64,000 nucleotides of DNA from Tetrastigma voinierianum (Eukaryota > Streptophyta > Magnoliopsida > Vitales > Vitaceae): positions 310,001 through 374,000 of the forward strand of contig JAEQBH010002441.1 in the NCBI GenBank assembly GCA_016808115.1. The letters run 5' to 3'. Positions 35,125 through 47,645 of this stretch are shown piece after piece (the stretch's first letter is position 1; every line of letters starts with the position of its first letter). A program made the position numbers and the translations under genes. The notes beneath the pieces were generated by a model. The model made no database searches. It was not told the origin of the DNA and saw nothing but the letters and a program-made list of their open reading frames with translations.

Positions 35125-35920
35125 GACAAATTGATATTTTAAGAAAAAATAAATGAATATTTTAAATATTAATAAATAGGTATTTTAGGAATATCTACAA
35201 ACTTTTAAAGTGCTTAGTTGTCTAATTGTCTAGTTCATTTATTTAGAAAGACAGAAAATCCGAGTTAAATGGTTTAGGTTTGAGTTCAAAAACAAAAACT
35301 TTTAAAGTGTTTTTTCAAGAAAAAATAAATCAATCTAAAAACGATTCAAAAAAGAAAAATAAATGAATATTTTAAAGATTAATAAATATGTATTATAAAG
35401 GTTAATAAATATGTATTTTAATGAATGTTCTTAAACTTTTTTTTTCTTAAGAATATCTAAAAAAAAAGGGTAAAAAATATCAAATAAACTTATCAATATG
35501 TCCTCATTTTGTAATTTCATATAAAAGCTACTAATTTAATTAAATATAAAAAATAGAAAGTGAAGTCCAAGAGATAACCATTTACTTTAATAACATTTTG
35601 GATCAGTCCTACCATGTGAATGGTGTTCACCGGTATAAAAAATTAAAGATTAAAAATGAAATCATTAACCCATAAAATAATAATGTCTCTTTTATCGAGT
35701 ATATATGTAGCATACAATTGATTTTCTATCGTGATCAAACAGATCTGGATCACAATTGCATACATAATTGTGTATGATCATTGAAATTAGGGTCCTTTTA
35801 CACCACTTCTTGTAAAATTATTTCTACCCGAAAATTTAGAAAAGTGATTCTATTAGTGTTTTTTATAATATATAATTATAAAATTTTTATATTATTAAAA
35901 TTATGAAAAATAATATTCCA
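34500..35920. repeat. Direct duplication, two copies about 985 bp apart
   Basis: 34500-34950 and 35485-35920 share long near-identical stretches, including AATATGTCCTCATTTTGT, TAGAAAGTGAAGTCCAAG, CCTACCATGTGAATGGTG and CAAACAGATCTGGATCACAA. The second copy has lost an insertion present near 34810-34830. The interval between them is AT-rich with a (TA)n run at 35088-35120. Confidence 0.85.
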
Positions 35921-36149
35921 ACTAATAATAAAAGAGTATTTAATATATCTCATGACCAATGCTAAAGGAAGCATTTATACTTGCCACTTTAGTATTAAAT
36001 TAATACCAATATTTTGGTGACATAATATAATCAATTAAAGATTTAGAGAAGATAATTGGAATAAGTAGATTACCTCAATGTAATTAATCTAGTTACTTAT
36101 TTCTTAATTAACTTTAATTGTTCTCCTAATTAATCTAATTTAAAGGAAA

Positions 36150-36189
36150 AATTACATCTTCCAACTCAAAATTTAATGTAGATATATTC
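36150..36189. repeat. Left end of segment X copy 2, before the MULE
   Basis: AACTCAAAATTTAATGTA then GATATATTC. This matches 12321-12345 and joins across the MULE to 54817-55381. Confidence 0.75.
36181..36189. other. Left 9-bp target duplication of the MULE
   Basis: GATATATTC, identical to 54808-54816. Nine bases is the Mutator-superfamily length. Confidence 0.9.
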
Positions 36190-36500
36190 GAGTTTTGTAC
36201 GGAAATACGCCAAATTAAAAAAAATAAAATAAAATTACAGTGTCGTCTAAAATATTTCCCAAATTATACCTTAATGCCGGCAATGAGAACGGCGGGATTT
36301 GATACAGGCAGAAGCCGTCGTCGTGAACAGCGGCATTTGGATTAATTTAATTGTCGTCGTTCACAACGGCGGCATTTCAACTAATCTGGGTCATCATTCC
36401 GAACAAATACCAATTGGTCATAAGTTCCTGTTAGGGCTTTTTCCCTTATTCTCCCCTTCGCTTTCTTTCTCCCACTCCTCGCCCTCGCTTCGGTTGCGCC
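36190..36500 (+). repeat. Left terminal inverted repeat of the MULE
   Basis: Matches the reverse complement of 54500-54807. The outer 100 bases are nearly identical (GTGTCGTCTAAAATATTTCC, AAATTATACCTTAATGCCG). Similarity continues with indels through TTAATTTAATTGTCGTCG and CTTATTCTCCCCTTCGCTT to about 36500, perhaps 36550. The inner half is GC-rich, as expected for a MULE promoter/5' UTR region. Confidence 0.85.
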
Positions 36501-36549
36501 TGCCCCGCCGTCCCGTCGCCGCTCCGCCCTGGCTCGCTCCTCCTTCCTC

Positions 36550-37800
36550 CGTCCCCTACTCAGTAAAGCATTTCGCCTGCTCCTCACTTATTTTTTGTAA
36601 ATGGGTGTTTGGCTGTTTGGAATATTTGTTAAACAGTTTTTATCCCCAAATGCGTTTATGCATTCATTTGATTTCATACGATCAACAAATGCATTTAACC
36701 TGTGATGATTGTTGATGTGTTGCCTTTGTTTCTTCCAGCTTTATTCACTTTGCCATGTTCTTCCTATTTTTAATTTGGTAGCTGGAATTGTCCACTTGAT
36801 AACCTGTTTCTGTTTTTGGTCTATATATGTAAGCGGTTAACTATTTCTGTTTGTCATTTACAGTTTGGTGTAAGATGGAGTGGTTGGGATATTTCTTGGT
36901 ACTCATATTATAATTCAGAATGAAATTATTTGTTTAATTATGAGATTCGGGGTTTGATTATTTAAGTTATTTTGTGTTGTTACCGGATGGTCTCATTTAA
37001 CCCCATCAAATTTCTTTAGTTCTTACTTCATTCACGACTGGTTGTTTTCTATATCTTAAAATTATGTTATAGTGAAAGTTTGAGCCAATTTTTTTTTTTG
37101 TTTGTCATATTCAAGATTATTATAAATACCTTATTATGTAAGCTATTTGAGTATAACGATTAGATGAACCGTTATTTATGTGGACGTAGTAGGCATACTA
37201 TCAAACCACATAAATTTGTATGTGTTATTTACGTATTTCTCATATGATTTTCCACCATTTTAATCACAATATAGGGTAAATATCACAATATAGGGTAAAT
37301 TGAGGGAGATTACTCAACTCGGGTCCTACAATAAAGATCGAAATGAACACTAATTTATTCTCATCTTCCATCATTTTCTCATCAACCAAAAGCAAGGTAA
37401 TACTCTGCTTTTTTTCTTTTTTTGATATCAAGGTAAATACCATGTTTGGTTTTGAGTAAAGAAAAAAAATTAAAATAAAGAAAAATCTAAAAAAAGATCT
37501 AATAATTTAAAATTAGTTAAAATTTTCTATATTTTTAAATTATTTAATTTTTTACATTTAAAATTATTAAACTAGTTTTAAAAATAACAAAAATAAAAAT
37601 AATATATTTAATTTAATAATATAGAAAAGAAATGGAAATTTTAGCTACTCTAATAGTTTTATTAGACAAATTCCAGTGGAGGTTTGTTTCTAGTTTAGTA
37701 AATGAGGACACTTTGTTTGTTTTATTTATGATAAAGTTGATGTGATATAAGGATAATTACCTCTCATAATATTTAATTAATTTGAGACAATTTTGTACAG
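36550..37800 (+). other. Untranslated or intronic leader of the MULE transposase
   Basis: No coding signal. A TTTTGTACAG acceptor-like sequence at 37799-37800 precedes the first transposase codons, so a 5' UTR intron is likely (inferred). Confidence 0.4.
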
Positions 37801-40347
37801 GTCAATTATGTCTGTTCCAACAATTCCCGTGACATGTTACTATAATGGACAAATATCGAGGAGTGAAACTGATGTCAAATATGAGGGGAGCGAAACTGTT
37901 ATTGAGCCTTTGGAAGTACCGGTTGAATGCACGTTCCAACAATTGATTGATATGATATACTTAAAGACAACCATTGACAAACGAAGGTTCAAATTAGTAC
38001 TCATTTGTAAGTATCCCCTTAGGAGTGGTAAAAAGTTCCAACCTTATCCAAAGACGATGACGTAGTGTGCTAGAAATGTTGGATCCAAGCACTACAACAA
38101 ACCAGGAAATTGAACTGTACATTGTTGCTCGAAAGTCAAGGCACAATTGGAACTAACTGCGGGGTGGCCATGCAGATATATATTTGTTCGCAACAATTAC
38201 AATGTTGCACGCTTGACTGGTTTCGCTAGGGTTTAGTAGTGCGGTCCAAGACGACATCGGACCAAATGGAGATGATGTGAAGACAAAGGCAGATGAAGAA
38301 GAACGTAATGATGAATATGGTGAAGATGTTGATGTGATGAATGCGATGGAGATGATAGGATGTTGAAGTCGATCGACATGCATCATTCTTTCGGAATAAA
38401 CTCAAGTTTTGGAGAATGAACAAGGTATATATGTCTTTCTCGAGACAAGCACCATCTTGTGATAACAATCACCCAGATGATGAGACATTGGATGAGCCAT
38501 CCCCTGTTGCCTATCACTTACCACCAACACCTCAATTTCAACATGTTGAAACCCGATACTGCCAGTAAGTTGTCGACTCCACTGGTGCACTTACCAAGGT
38601 AATTGAGCGAGAATTCTGAATTGGGCAAGTTTTTAATTCCAGAATCTGATTTGCAAGAGGCTGCAAGATTACTCTCTATTAAAGCACACCAAGAGTATGT
38701 CGTTGTTGCATCCTCAAAAAAAATTGCTCGCTTTTAAGATGTAAGAATAAGAATGTCACCGCTCCATGGAAGTTTCGCAAGGTTGTCAAAGATATTTTTA
38801 TTTGTTATCAACAAATATACATGGCCCCATACTTGTGTCAATCCTTGCTTGAACTGGGACCATCATCAACTAGAATCCCAATTGGTTTTTACCATATAAA
38901 GGCATTAATTCGTGCACAATTCACATCGTCTACTACGTTATTCAAGCGAAAAGATGGAAAATGGTGGATATCAAATATCATACAAAAAGGCGCGGATGGG
39001 AAGCACAGCAATTAGACAGTTATTTGGTGACTTCTCTCAGTCATATACAGAGTTGCCACGTTTGTTCTTGGGCATAGAGCAAGCAAATCCTGGATGTGCT
39101 GTTGTTTGGAAAACATGTGAAACTAACATGCCAAACACTGAGATATTCCAACGTGTGTTCTGGTCATTCAAGCCATCCATGAAGGGTTCCAACATTGTCA
39201 TCCCGTTATGAGTATAGATGGTACACATTTATATGGGAAGTATAAAGTTATTGATTGCTGCGGGGTGTGACGGAAATAATCACCGCTTCCATTGGCATTT
39301 GCTATTGCGTAAGGCGAGAATATCGATATTGGGATGGTTCTCGTGATGCATTAGAAATCAAGTTACCTGGAAGGGCGGAATTTGCGTTATATCGTATTTA
39401 CATCCAGGAATCATGGCAAGAATGGTCGCATCCTCATCTTGGTTGGCTACAACTACTTGCATATCATGTGATTTGCATGTCGGCTTCATTGGCAATTTTA
39501 TGACCTTGCCTAAAGATAAAATTTTGAAGAATTTGGTTTGTCAGAAAGCAAATTTTTGGCCGAGTACAGAACGGAAATTCAAAAAGCATATGAATACAAT
39601 TGGGAGAATCAATTCCGAAGCATTACAATGGCTAGAGGCCCCTTTCCAAGAGGGTTTCTTTCACACGACTGAGTCGGCAGGTGTTTAATGACAACAAATA
39701 TTTCAGAGGTATTTAATAGTGTCCTAAAGGAGCTCTCAAGCTTCCCAAGAACCCGCATTAGTACAGTTGACCTTTTTCCGTCTCAACAGTTACTTTGTTG
39801 CAAGAAGAGAAGTAGGTGCTAATAGATTGGCATCCACTGAGCAATTCACTCCGTACGTTGATGCACAGATCCAGGGTCGTGTTGTTAAGGCTGGTTCGAT
39901 GGAAATTGTCCTTTACGATCACGTGAAGGGCCTATTCCATGTAAAGTCAAGGAGTGGCCGAACTCATCGCTGCTAACTTACACATGAATGAAAAACTTCA
40001 GACATGTGTAAAGACATTGCTGATATATGGCTTGCCAGCCATCATATCGCATGTCAAGACGTCGTGTTGGGATTCCGCTTGTCAGGCGTTACTACACTAC
40101 CAAGTCGCACTATGACACGGGCACTCCTTTCCATCCAATATTCAATGAAGATGAGTGGCCTTTTTACGATGGCACTGTGATTGTACCACCGGAGTCAATG
40201 CGACGCTTTGGAAGTGGACGTCCTAAATCAACCCGGTTGCATAATGAAATGGATGTTAGGGAGGGGAAAACCCTGATCACATGCGGGTTGTGTAAACAAC
40301 TAGGTCACAATCGGTGTTCTTGTAAGAATAGAAATCAAGTTCAGTAA
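37793..40347 (+). pseudogene. mudrA-type MULE transposase, decayed
   Basis: Cuts and joins MULE ends in the nucleus. The N-terminal block starts at 37808 (MSVPTIPVTCYYNGQI) and runs to 38150 with a frame break near 38060. An acidic linker is at 38250-38360. A MuDR-type DNA-binding segment lies near 38605-38850 (FLIPESDLQEAARLLSIKA). The transposase core starts at 38960 (RQLFGDFSQSYTELPRL), and SIDGTHLYGKYK at 39211 holds the first catalytic Asp (codon 39217). MTTNISEVFNSVLKE is at 39689 and FFRLNSYFVARREVGANRLA at 39770. A SWIM-like zinc finger lies at about 39975-40055. The zinc knuckle CGLCKQLGHNRCSCKNR at 40279 is followed by the stop at 40345. Family and order are clear. At least seven frame breaks abolish function. 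Confidence 0.9.
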
Positions 40348-40972
40348 TTGAATGTGTACGAATATATGAATGTAGCTGCTCCCATTATTTATCATTTGGT
40401 CCTCCTTGTCAAGGCTCATCAACGAGATGTTAGCTATATAAGATGAAGGAGAGGGTATGTTTTTCCGCAATTCCATGGGACTCGCTCCCATTATTTATCG
40501 GTATATCGTTAGTTATCAAGCTAGAAGACATGGTTCTATCTACGTTGCCTTTTCTATAAGACCTTCCCGTTATAAATCTATGTCGATCGCTGAGCTAAAG
40601 GGGTGTGGCTTTTCATTCGCCTTATAGCCATCTTGATAATCGGCCAAAATGCCGTAACTATCTCGTGTGTGCTAAAAACATCTTTAGCATTTATGAAGTT
40701 AACTTAGTACTTAGCAATTCTTTCTTAATACCGCATTACTTTTATTATCATATGAATTTTGTGCTTTTGAATTTGAGAACTTATTTTTCAATTTATTTGT
40801 CAATTTCCCAAATAGTTATTTTAGCCATTTCAAATGGCAATTTATTTTATCAATTAAATACCTTTCTTTTTTTTAAAGGCATTTGTGTATTTAGTTGTCT
40901 TTCTTCTGAGTCTTGGAATTGTTATCATACCCAATTCGGATAAATATCTTAATCGTATAATGGATGCTTGCT
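40348..40972. other. MULE DNA downstream of the transposase
   Basis: AT-rich, with short ORFs only. It is the probable 3' UTR and flank of the transposase gene and ends at the copia insertion. Confidence 0.4.
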
Positions 40973-40977
40973 TAATC

Positions 40978-41407
40978 TGTAGGCCACGAAAATGGCAAGT
41001 CCTGGATCACCATAATTAGAAACAAAACAATATTTAACCGCAGACTGGCGATTCGCATACCCGGCTCTCGAATCCATTATTTCGATGAATTAGCGACGGT
41101 CCACGAACACGGATCAGTTCTTCTCCCTATCCCTTCGTTAAAACACTGGCCTAATGAGATTGCCACTCACGAGGAATGTTTTCCTCAAAACCGTATGTGA
41201 GCCAAATGTGAATCTCATTGGTTGGGTGGGAGGGACTCGAGCACTTATTTATGCTTCACCACGCCCTCTCACATTTTTGCCCGCCGCACTCGCCCACACC
41301 AGCCAGCCCCATATTAGACTGATTAAGAATCCATATATCTTACCTTTATTAGACCAAATTAATTCAGTTAATTTCAATTAATAAACCCACATTAGGAAAT
41401 TCTTACA
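40978..41407 (-). repeat. 3' LTR of copia-2
   Basis: 430 bp; matches 47197-47640 through AATTAGCGACGGTCCACGAA and AAGAATCCATATATCTTACC. Confidence 0.9.
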
Positions 41408-41416
41408 TTCTCCCAC
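41408..41416 (-). other. Polypurine tract of copia-2
   Basis: Minus-strand AAGTGGGAGAA directly precedes the 3' LTR, the same context as in copia-1. Confidence 0.75.
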
Positions 41417-41429
41417 TTGGGCGATATTA

Positions 41430-44400
41430 ATTGAAACAGAACCTAGCGCACCCTCATATCGGGTCTAGAGATTATTCTACAGTCAATCCCATCCCATAAA
41501 GTTCAACACCGAATCATGCATAGAATCGCATGAACTCACGCAGCCTCATGGTCACGAGAGCTTTCAACTTTACCGATATGGATTCAATGGTAGTGTGTGT
41601 TAAATGGACAATACCTCTTCATAATGAGTGATACTTCATGTGTTATCCATTTTGTTAGTCCAAATTCTCTCTCCTTAAGTGTCACAAAACCTAGTGTGTC
41701 ACCAGAGAATATCCATCATGGTTCCAACGAACCTGGATATGTCTTACCTTGATAGTTAACTGTACTTTATGTGTAACAAGACATATTGTTAAGGCTAATG
41801 CCAAGAATGCCCCATAGCCTGTACTCAAGGTTTACACAATGCCTCGAGATTTTCAACAATTATATGTACTCAACTTGATAAATCTACATTCACAAATACC
41901 TTATTGAATGCAAAAGAGTTGATACAAATTCAACATGGCAAAGCAAATGAAATCGATACAAACTTCAAGAGCAACATAAAACCAAATGGGCCCCACTAAT
42001 CGACAGTATCCCATGATACCCTAAGCCCATGTTAATGACATGTCGATCATACAAGGGCAAAGGCCTTTATTAGCGGATTCAATCACACATCCGTTGAAAT
42101 GTGCTCTACCGCAATCGTCACCGGTCTCAACTTTTTCTTCCTTTTATAGTCGTACTGAATCTCCATATGCTTAGACCCTGAGACCTCTATTGTTGTTACC
42201 AAACAACACCGCAGTTATCGGCTTACAATACAACCTGTATGGGCCTATCCACAAATCAAATACTTGGCCAACTCTTTAATGAGGTTTCTATTAAATCAAG
42301 TATAATACTCGAAAAGCATACTAACTCCGTCAGATGGTAGGGATGCTATTGATTTGCTTTCACTTTTCCATGATACTCGCACTCTCGCTAACTTAAAGAT
42401 GTAACTTGTTGTTGACTTCTTTTCATCCTAACAGCCAGCAAAGTCTGAATCTGAATACCCAACTAGCTGTAGGTCCTGAACATGTTTGTAAATCAGCATA
42501 TAGTCTGGTCTCCTTTAAGTACTCCTCATAACCTTCTCGCAAAGAACCCAATGATCGATCCTCGGATTTGACTGATATCTCGCTTGTAGTCCTCGCTTGC
42601 AAAGGCAATATCCGCCTAGTGCATACTTGAGCATACATAATACTCCCAAGTGCACCAGCATAAGGTACATTTTTCATTCGGGCTTTCTCAAAATCGAATG
42701 GCGACATCAGGCGATGCACTCCAACTTATCACCTTTACGCATTATGAGCAATTCCTGCTTACATTGTTGCATGTTGAATCTTCTAAAATACGATAAACAT
42801 ATGCCTCTCCGAGATAAACCCAATAGTCACTGGAGAACCCATTCCTATGAACTTCAATGCCTGTGACAAAAGACGCCACCAAGGCCTTTCATATCAAAAG
42901 TTCTTCGACAACATCCGCTTATCCCCATGCAAGAAACTGCTGGGTCACCGACAAAAGTGTGATATCATCCACATAGAGTATAAGGAAAATGAATTTCCTC
43001 CCACCGACCTTGCGCATATTACATTGATCTACTTTGTTCTCAAATAAAACCATACGGGGCAACAACACTATGAAACTTTAAGTACCATTGTCTAGAAGCT
43101 TGCTTGAGACCATAAATAGACTTTTCAGTCTACATACAAGCTGCATCTGAATCATTTGCCACAAACCTTCCTGGGTTGCATCATATAGACTTCTTCATTG
43201 CTACCATTGAGAAAGGCGCTTTAACATCCATCCGTGTAACTCCATATCTAAATGAGCAACTAATGCCATGATCACTCCGAAAGAATCTTTATAAGAGGCC
43301 GGAGAAAAGGTTGCTTCCATAGTCTACTCTCTCCGAGTGAAACCTTGGCTACCAACCGCTTTAACTTCTAATCTTTCCTTTAGGGTCCTTTAGTCTTATA
43401 TACCCATTTGCACTAATGGCTCCAGCGACCTTCAAGTAATCAACAAGTTCCTAAACTCCATTATGCCTCATAGATTGAATTTCATCTCTCATTGCATCCA
43501 ACTACGCCTGATTGAGGACAAGAAACAAATTTTCCACATAAGTTATTGGATCAGCCACAGAACCGATATCGTAGTCTTGCTCTCCTATATAGACTAAATA
43601 GTCCGGTGGTATAGCTGATCGTCTCTCCCTAGTGGATCTCCTTACTGGAGTAGCAATAGTCACATCCTGCACCTGAGAGCCTTGATGAACTTCATCAGGA
43701 GCTGTCTCGACAACAGGATCCCGAGCCTCAACAGGTTCAATATGGTGTGTGGGAGTTTCCACAATTATCTGTATGGGAGAAGATAAAGATACCATATTAC
43801 CTAAATTCGCACGCTGGTCTTCAATAGTCTGGTGAGCAAACTACTTTCTTCGCCACATCAAACTCCAAAACTGCTGTCTCGTGGATTCACAATTCTTGTG
43901 CCTCCATTGGGATTATAGAACCGATATCCTTCGAATGTTCCCGTAAGATACAAAGTAACACCGAGCGGTTCTCGGAGTCCAACTTACTTAATGTTAGATT
44001 ATACAACTTCACTTTCCTCAAGTAGACATCCCTAAACCTTAAGATGGTTTGCTGAAGCTTACGCCTACCCATAACTCAAAGGAGTCAATGGAACAGCCTT
44101 AGAAAATAACGATCGTAATGTACAAGTCGCTTTCAAAGCTTCACCTACGTAAAACCGTAAAATTTGTCCTACCAATCATACTCCTTACCATTTCCATAAG
44201 AGCGACATGCTTTCTCGGGTTACACCATTTTGCTCAAGACCCCAGGCATAGTAAATCGCGCACTATCCCGCATCCTCTAAGTATTTCGCGAATGGCCCTG
44301 TCGCCCTAAGACGCCATGCTTGCCATAATACTCTCCACCCTACGATCTAACAACCTTTATGACTTTCTCCTAACCTGCTTTCTCGACTTCAACCAAAATC

Positions 44401-44660
44401 TCAACTTGTCAAGACTCAACCTTTTCTTTAATCAAGTACAAATAACCATATGTCGAGAATAGTCATCAATAAATGTGATGAAATAAAATTTCTAAGCACA
44501 AGGTTGCCAGATAAGGTCAACTTATATCGATGTGAATGACCCTAACAAGTCGAACTTCGGACTCCGGCAGCTTTCTTCTTATTCTGGTCATTTTACCTCT
44601 ACAACAAATACACGCATGTCTCTAAGTCATTTTTAAGAGTAGGATGTTAGTCTTTGCTCT
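41430..44660 (-). pseudogene. RNase H, reverse transcriptase and integrase of copia-2 (broken)
   Basis: Read right to left. Integrase lies at about 44660-43800 and is heavily fragmented. The integrase-RT linker at 43795-43502 reads PVRRSTRERRSAIPPDYLVY and ends before an RT start near 43500. RT runs to about 42750, with only short matches. The RT-RNase H junction at 42719-42423 reads KNVPYAGALGSIMYAQVCTR, a strong copia landmark, then frame breaks. RNase H continues to about 41450. The order is copia-type. Stops and indels are dense. Confidence 0.75.
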
Positions 44661-44670
44661 GACCTTTCTA

Positions 44671-45126
44671 CTACATCCTTAGAGATGCCGACGGCCGTTT
44701 ATGCCACAATGCATAAGGCGATTTCCTTGAGTAATAGTCTCTTAAACAACACCAGCCGTATAAAGCGATGTATATGTCATTGGGAGATAAACACAATCTG
44801 TACAATCCGTTGGACATATAACAGCACCCAACCTTATTTGAATTAAGAAACAAAGAAATAACATTGCTCTTGATTTCAAAATAGTAGTCATACATATCCA
44901 AACACGATACGGAAACTAAGTTCCGTCTAAATGAAGGTATATAAAAATTGTCTTTCAACATTAATCTAAAACCCGAGTCCAGAATCAAGATTACATCTCC
45001 CACAAACATAACATCAGCTTTCTCGTTGTTTCCCACAGTGAGTTTTGATTCATCCTGATTTGGCTTCCTCCGGTTTATGAATCCCTGTAGGCTCACGTTT
45101 GGACAACCAAGCTTTAAACTTTGCAC
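44671..45126 (-). pseudogene. Protease region of copia-2
   Basis: A 151-codon open stretch with KLTVGNNEKADVMFVGDV, FYIPSFRRNLVSVSCLD and CYMSNGLYRLCLS matches the retropepsin-to-GAG-pre-integrase region of plant copia elements. The upstream catalytic DSG motif is not in this frame. Confidence 0.7.
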
Positions 45127-45850
45127 AATCCTTCTTTATGTGACCTTTCTTCTTACAAAAGAAGCAGCGATCACCATCCCTTTTGAAGGATGTCTTCTTC
45201 GACCTGTTAATCGAGATTGGCCAGGTAGTGTCATAGTACCTTTATGATGCGATTTTACGGACTTCTTATTTTTTCCTTTTAGCAGGAGGAACTAGAAAAC
45301 ATAAGACGAGATGCCCTTTCTGTGTAAGTTTCTCTTTTCCTCTTGCCACCACCCTTGTTATCAAGTCCTGATCTTGACCAAGTCTCATCTTGAATTGTAA
45401 ATTCTGTCTTTATAATCCCGAATCGGAGTGGAAGGGTGTTTAGGAAACGATGCACAATGCAAGCATCGAATGGAAACATTAAAATAGAGGCTTTATCTTT
45501 AGATTTACCATCCTAAGGACATAATCTCTAACCCCTGCAGTACCATCATACTTCATATTGAAGAACTGCACGAAGAAGTGTGCCAACCTCGGCATTAGAT
45601 GGAAATGGGGTTTCACAACTCTAAAGGAATTTGCCATCATTTCCTTAGCCCGATGCGGTCGGTAGTAAACCACTTTTTAAGTGTTCTTGAATGGATTTCT
45701 TCATTGTCAATAAGCAAAATCCGATTGCTCTTTTCGAGCGGCATAGTCCGTTTCAGCTTCAATACTGAGTAATTGGTAAATCTTTGAAACATCTTTTGTA
45801 AACGATTTGGACATCCTTGACTCCATTCCAAATAGAAAATCCTCAACAAA
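45117..45850 (-). pseudogene. gag of copia-2
   Basis: The N-terminal part at 45849-45640 (QKMFQRFTNYSVLKLKR) and the 45673-45279 frames give fragments such as VQFFNMKYDGTAGVRDYVLRM and LNTLPLRFGIIKT, which fit the UBN2/copia gag fold. The zinc knuckle CFFCKKKGHIKKDC at about 45167-45117 has all four ligands. Frameshifts divide the gene into at least four pieces. Confidence 0.75.
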
Positions 45851-46609
45851 AACTCTTAAAGTTCAATCCATTAAGTACCTCGATTGAAATGGAATTGCCG
45901 TTTCTGAGAAAAAGTATTTTGGAAAACAAAACAAACAATACAATCGATAGTGTGAATACTTGCTCTGAGAATTACATACATCATCACATAATCACCTTTG
46001 GGCGAAAATATGACATCGATTGTACACTCTCTCCATGATAGCGGCCATGAGAACATATTCTAATCTTTAAAAATCCACCACCTTTAGGTGTATGAGCTAC
46101 TAAGATCAGAATCATTTCTCAAGCACATACTATACATGTACCATGAACTAACACAAGATCACCTCCTTTGGGAGTATGATCCTGCGACAACAGGAGACAT
46201 CCAGCCTGATATGAGACTTATATTTCTCAGGCCAGGTTAGTGTGCCACTTTGGCGGTCACAACCGATGAATCATTGAATTTCTCATACGAGGATATAAGC
46301 ACATGTATCACATTCACTATATATATATATATATGCTGTGCAGACGTAAAAGCAGGCGTCTCCATCTTTTACATTACATGTCATACTAATTATCTTTGTT
46401 GTTGATTCATTAATAGTCAATGAATTACACTCTACCACCTGATCCTTATGTGGTGATATACATGTGAGCTATCATGCATATTTCGAAACCATAGAAATGC
46501 AAGAAAACACGCAAAAATACCCTAAAAATACGCGTACATAGAGTTCTATACGTATTTCGAATCAAGTAAGCTTGAACATGTAAAATAAGCCTACCCATTT
46601 ATGGGGAGT

Positions 46610-47035
46610 ATCTCCATCTGGCGGGTCGGTACCAAGATCGTCAGCGGGCGTTAAGACCCAGCCCTCCGCGTATCTCGGGAAGGATGCGTACGGCGTGGCG
46701 TAGCGTGGTACGGCCGAGTCAAGCGGTCACGAACGGTCGGGTTGGAGTCGGTCGGTCGATGTGAAGTCATCATGGCGTCGACGCCGATGATACGGCACTA
46801 TAGCGTCGGCGCCAAGCGTCATCGCGACGTAGCGTCAACATGGCGTCACATGATGTCGCAGTCGCGTGCGCCCGGCATGGCGCTAAACCGCGATGGCGTC
46901 AGCATGGCGTCATCAAAGCGATTACGCCTGAAAACGCTGATACCGTGCAGTCGCGTGCGTGTTTTCAAGCGGCGCTTACCGTAGCGTGGGCGCGTGAAGG
47001 TGCGTCCGGCCTCCTCCGGTGACGTGCCACCCATC
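46610..47035. repeat. GC-rich, TGGCGTCA-rich leader of copia-2
   Basis: Between primer site and gag the sequence turns GC-rich and repeats TGGCGTC four times plus several GTCGCG/GCGTCG words. Open frames on both strands here are composition artefacts. Confidence 0.55.
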
Positions 47036-47182
47036 AATCTTCTTGTCTCGACGAGTAGATTCCAAATATGTAATAAAATTTAACTTTTATCGGATAAAAA
47101 GTTTCGAAACTGGACAAAAACACTCGAATAAAACAAAAAAAAATGGTTCTAATCCGCATGTTTCGATTCTAATCTATGGTAG

Positions 47183-47194
47183 GCTCTGATACCA
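47183..47194 (-). other. Primer binding site of copia-2
   Basis: Minus-strand TGGTATCAGAGC, complementary to initiator tRNA-Met, two bases past the 5' LTR. Confidence 0.85.
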
Positions 47195-47196
47195 AA

Positions 47197-47640
47197 TGTA
47201 GGCCACGAAAATGGCAAGTTCTGGATCACCATAATTAGAAAACAAAACAGAATAACCGAGAGATTTGTCGATTCGCGTACCTGGTTTGGAATCCATTATG
47301 CTTGATGCGGAATTAGCGACGGTCCACGAACACGGACAAGTTCTTCTCCCTATCCCGGCTGTTAAAACAACGGCTTTAATGAGATTACGCTCACGAGAAT
47401 GTTTTCTCAAAAGCCGTATGTGAGTCAAATTGTGAATTGAGTTGGTTGGGGGAGAGGGACTTGAAGAGCACCTATTTATAGAGTTTCGACCTGGGCCCTC
47501 TCATTACAGGGCGGGCCGTACTCGGCCACACCCGGCCGACCCAGTAATGGGGCGATTAAGAATCCATATATCTTACCTTTATTAGACCAAATTAATTCAG
47601 TTAATTTCAATTAATAAACCCACATTAGGAAATTCTTACA
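47197..47640 (-). repeat. 5' LTR of copia-2
   Basis: 444 bp. The minus strand has TATAAATA at 47480-47473, a likely U3 promoter element. Confidence 0.9.
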
Positions 47641-47645
47641 TAATC

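Larger units (their letters stand above)
40978..47640 (-). mobile_element. Ty1/copia retrotransposon nested in the MULE (copia-2)
   Basis: LTRs lie at 40978-41407 and 47197-47640, both TGTAGGCCACG...AATTCTTACA on the plus strand. The primer site next to the right LTR and polypurine tract next to the left LTR show minus orientation. The 5-bp target duplication TAATC is perfect (40973-40977 and 47641-47645). Length is 6.66 kb. The LTRs differ at many sites and the genes are broken, so the insertion is old but younger than the MULE. Confidence 0.92.

Noticed and set aside
36299..36715. A 138-codon gene at the left MULE end
   Set aside because: It is the translation of the terminal inverted repeat and adjoining leader; similar sequence at the right end is not open in the same frame.
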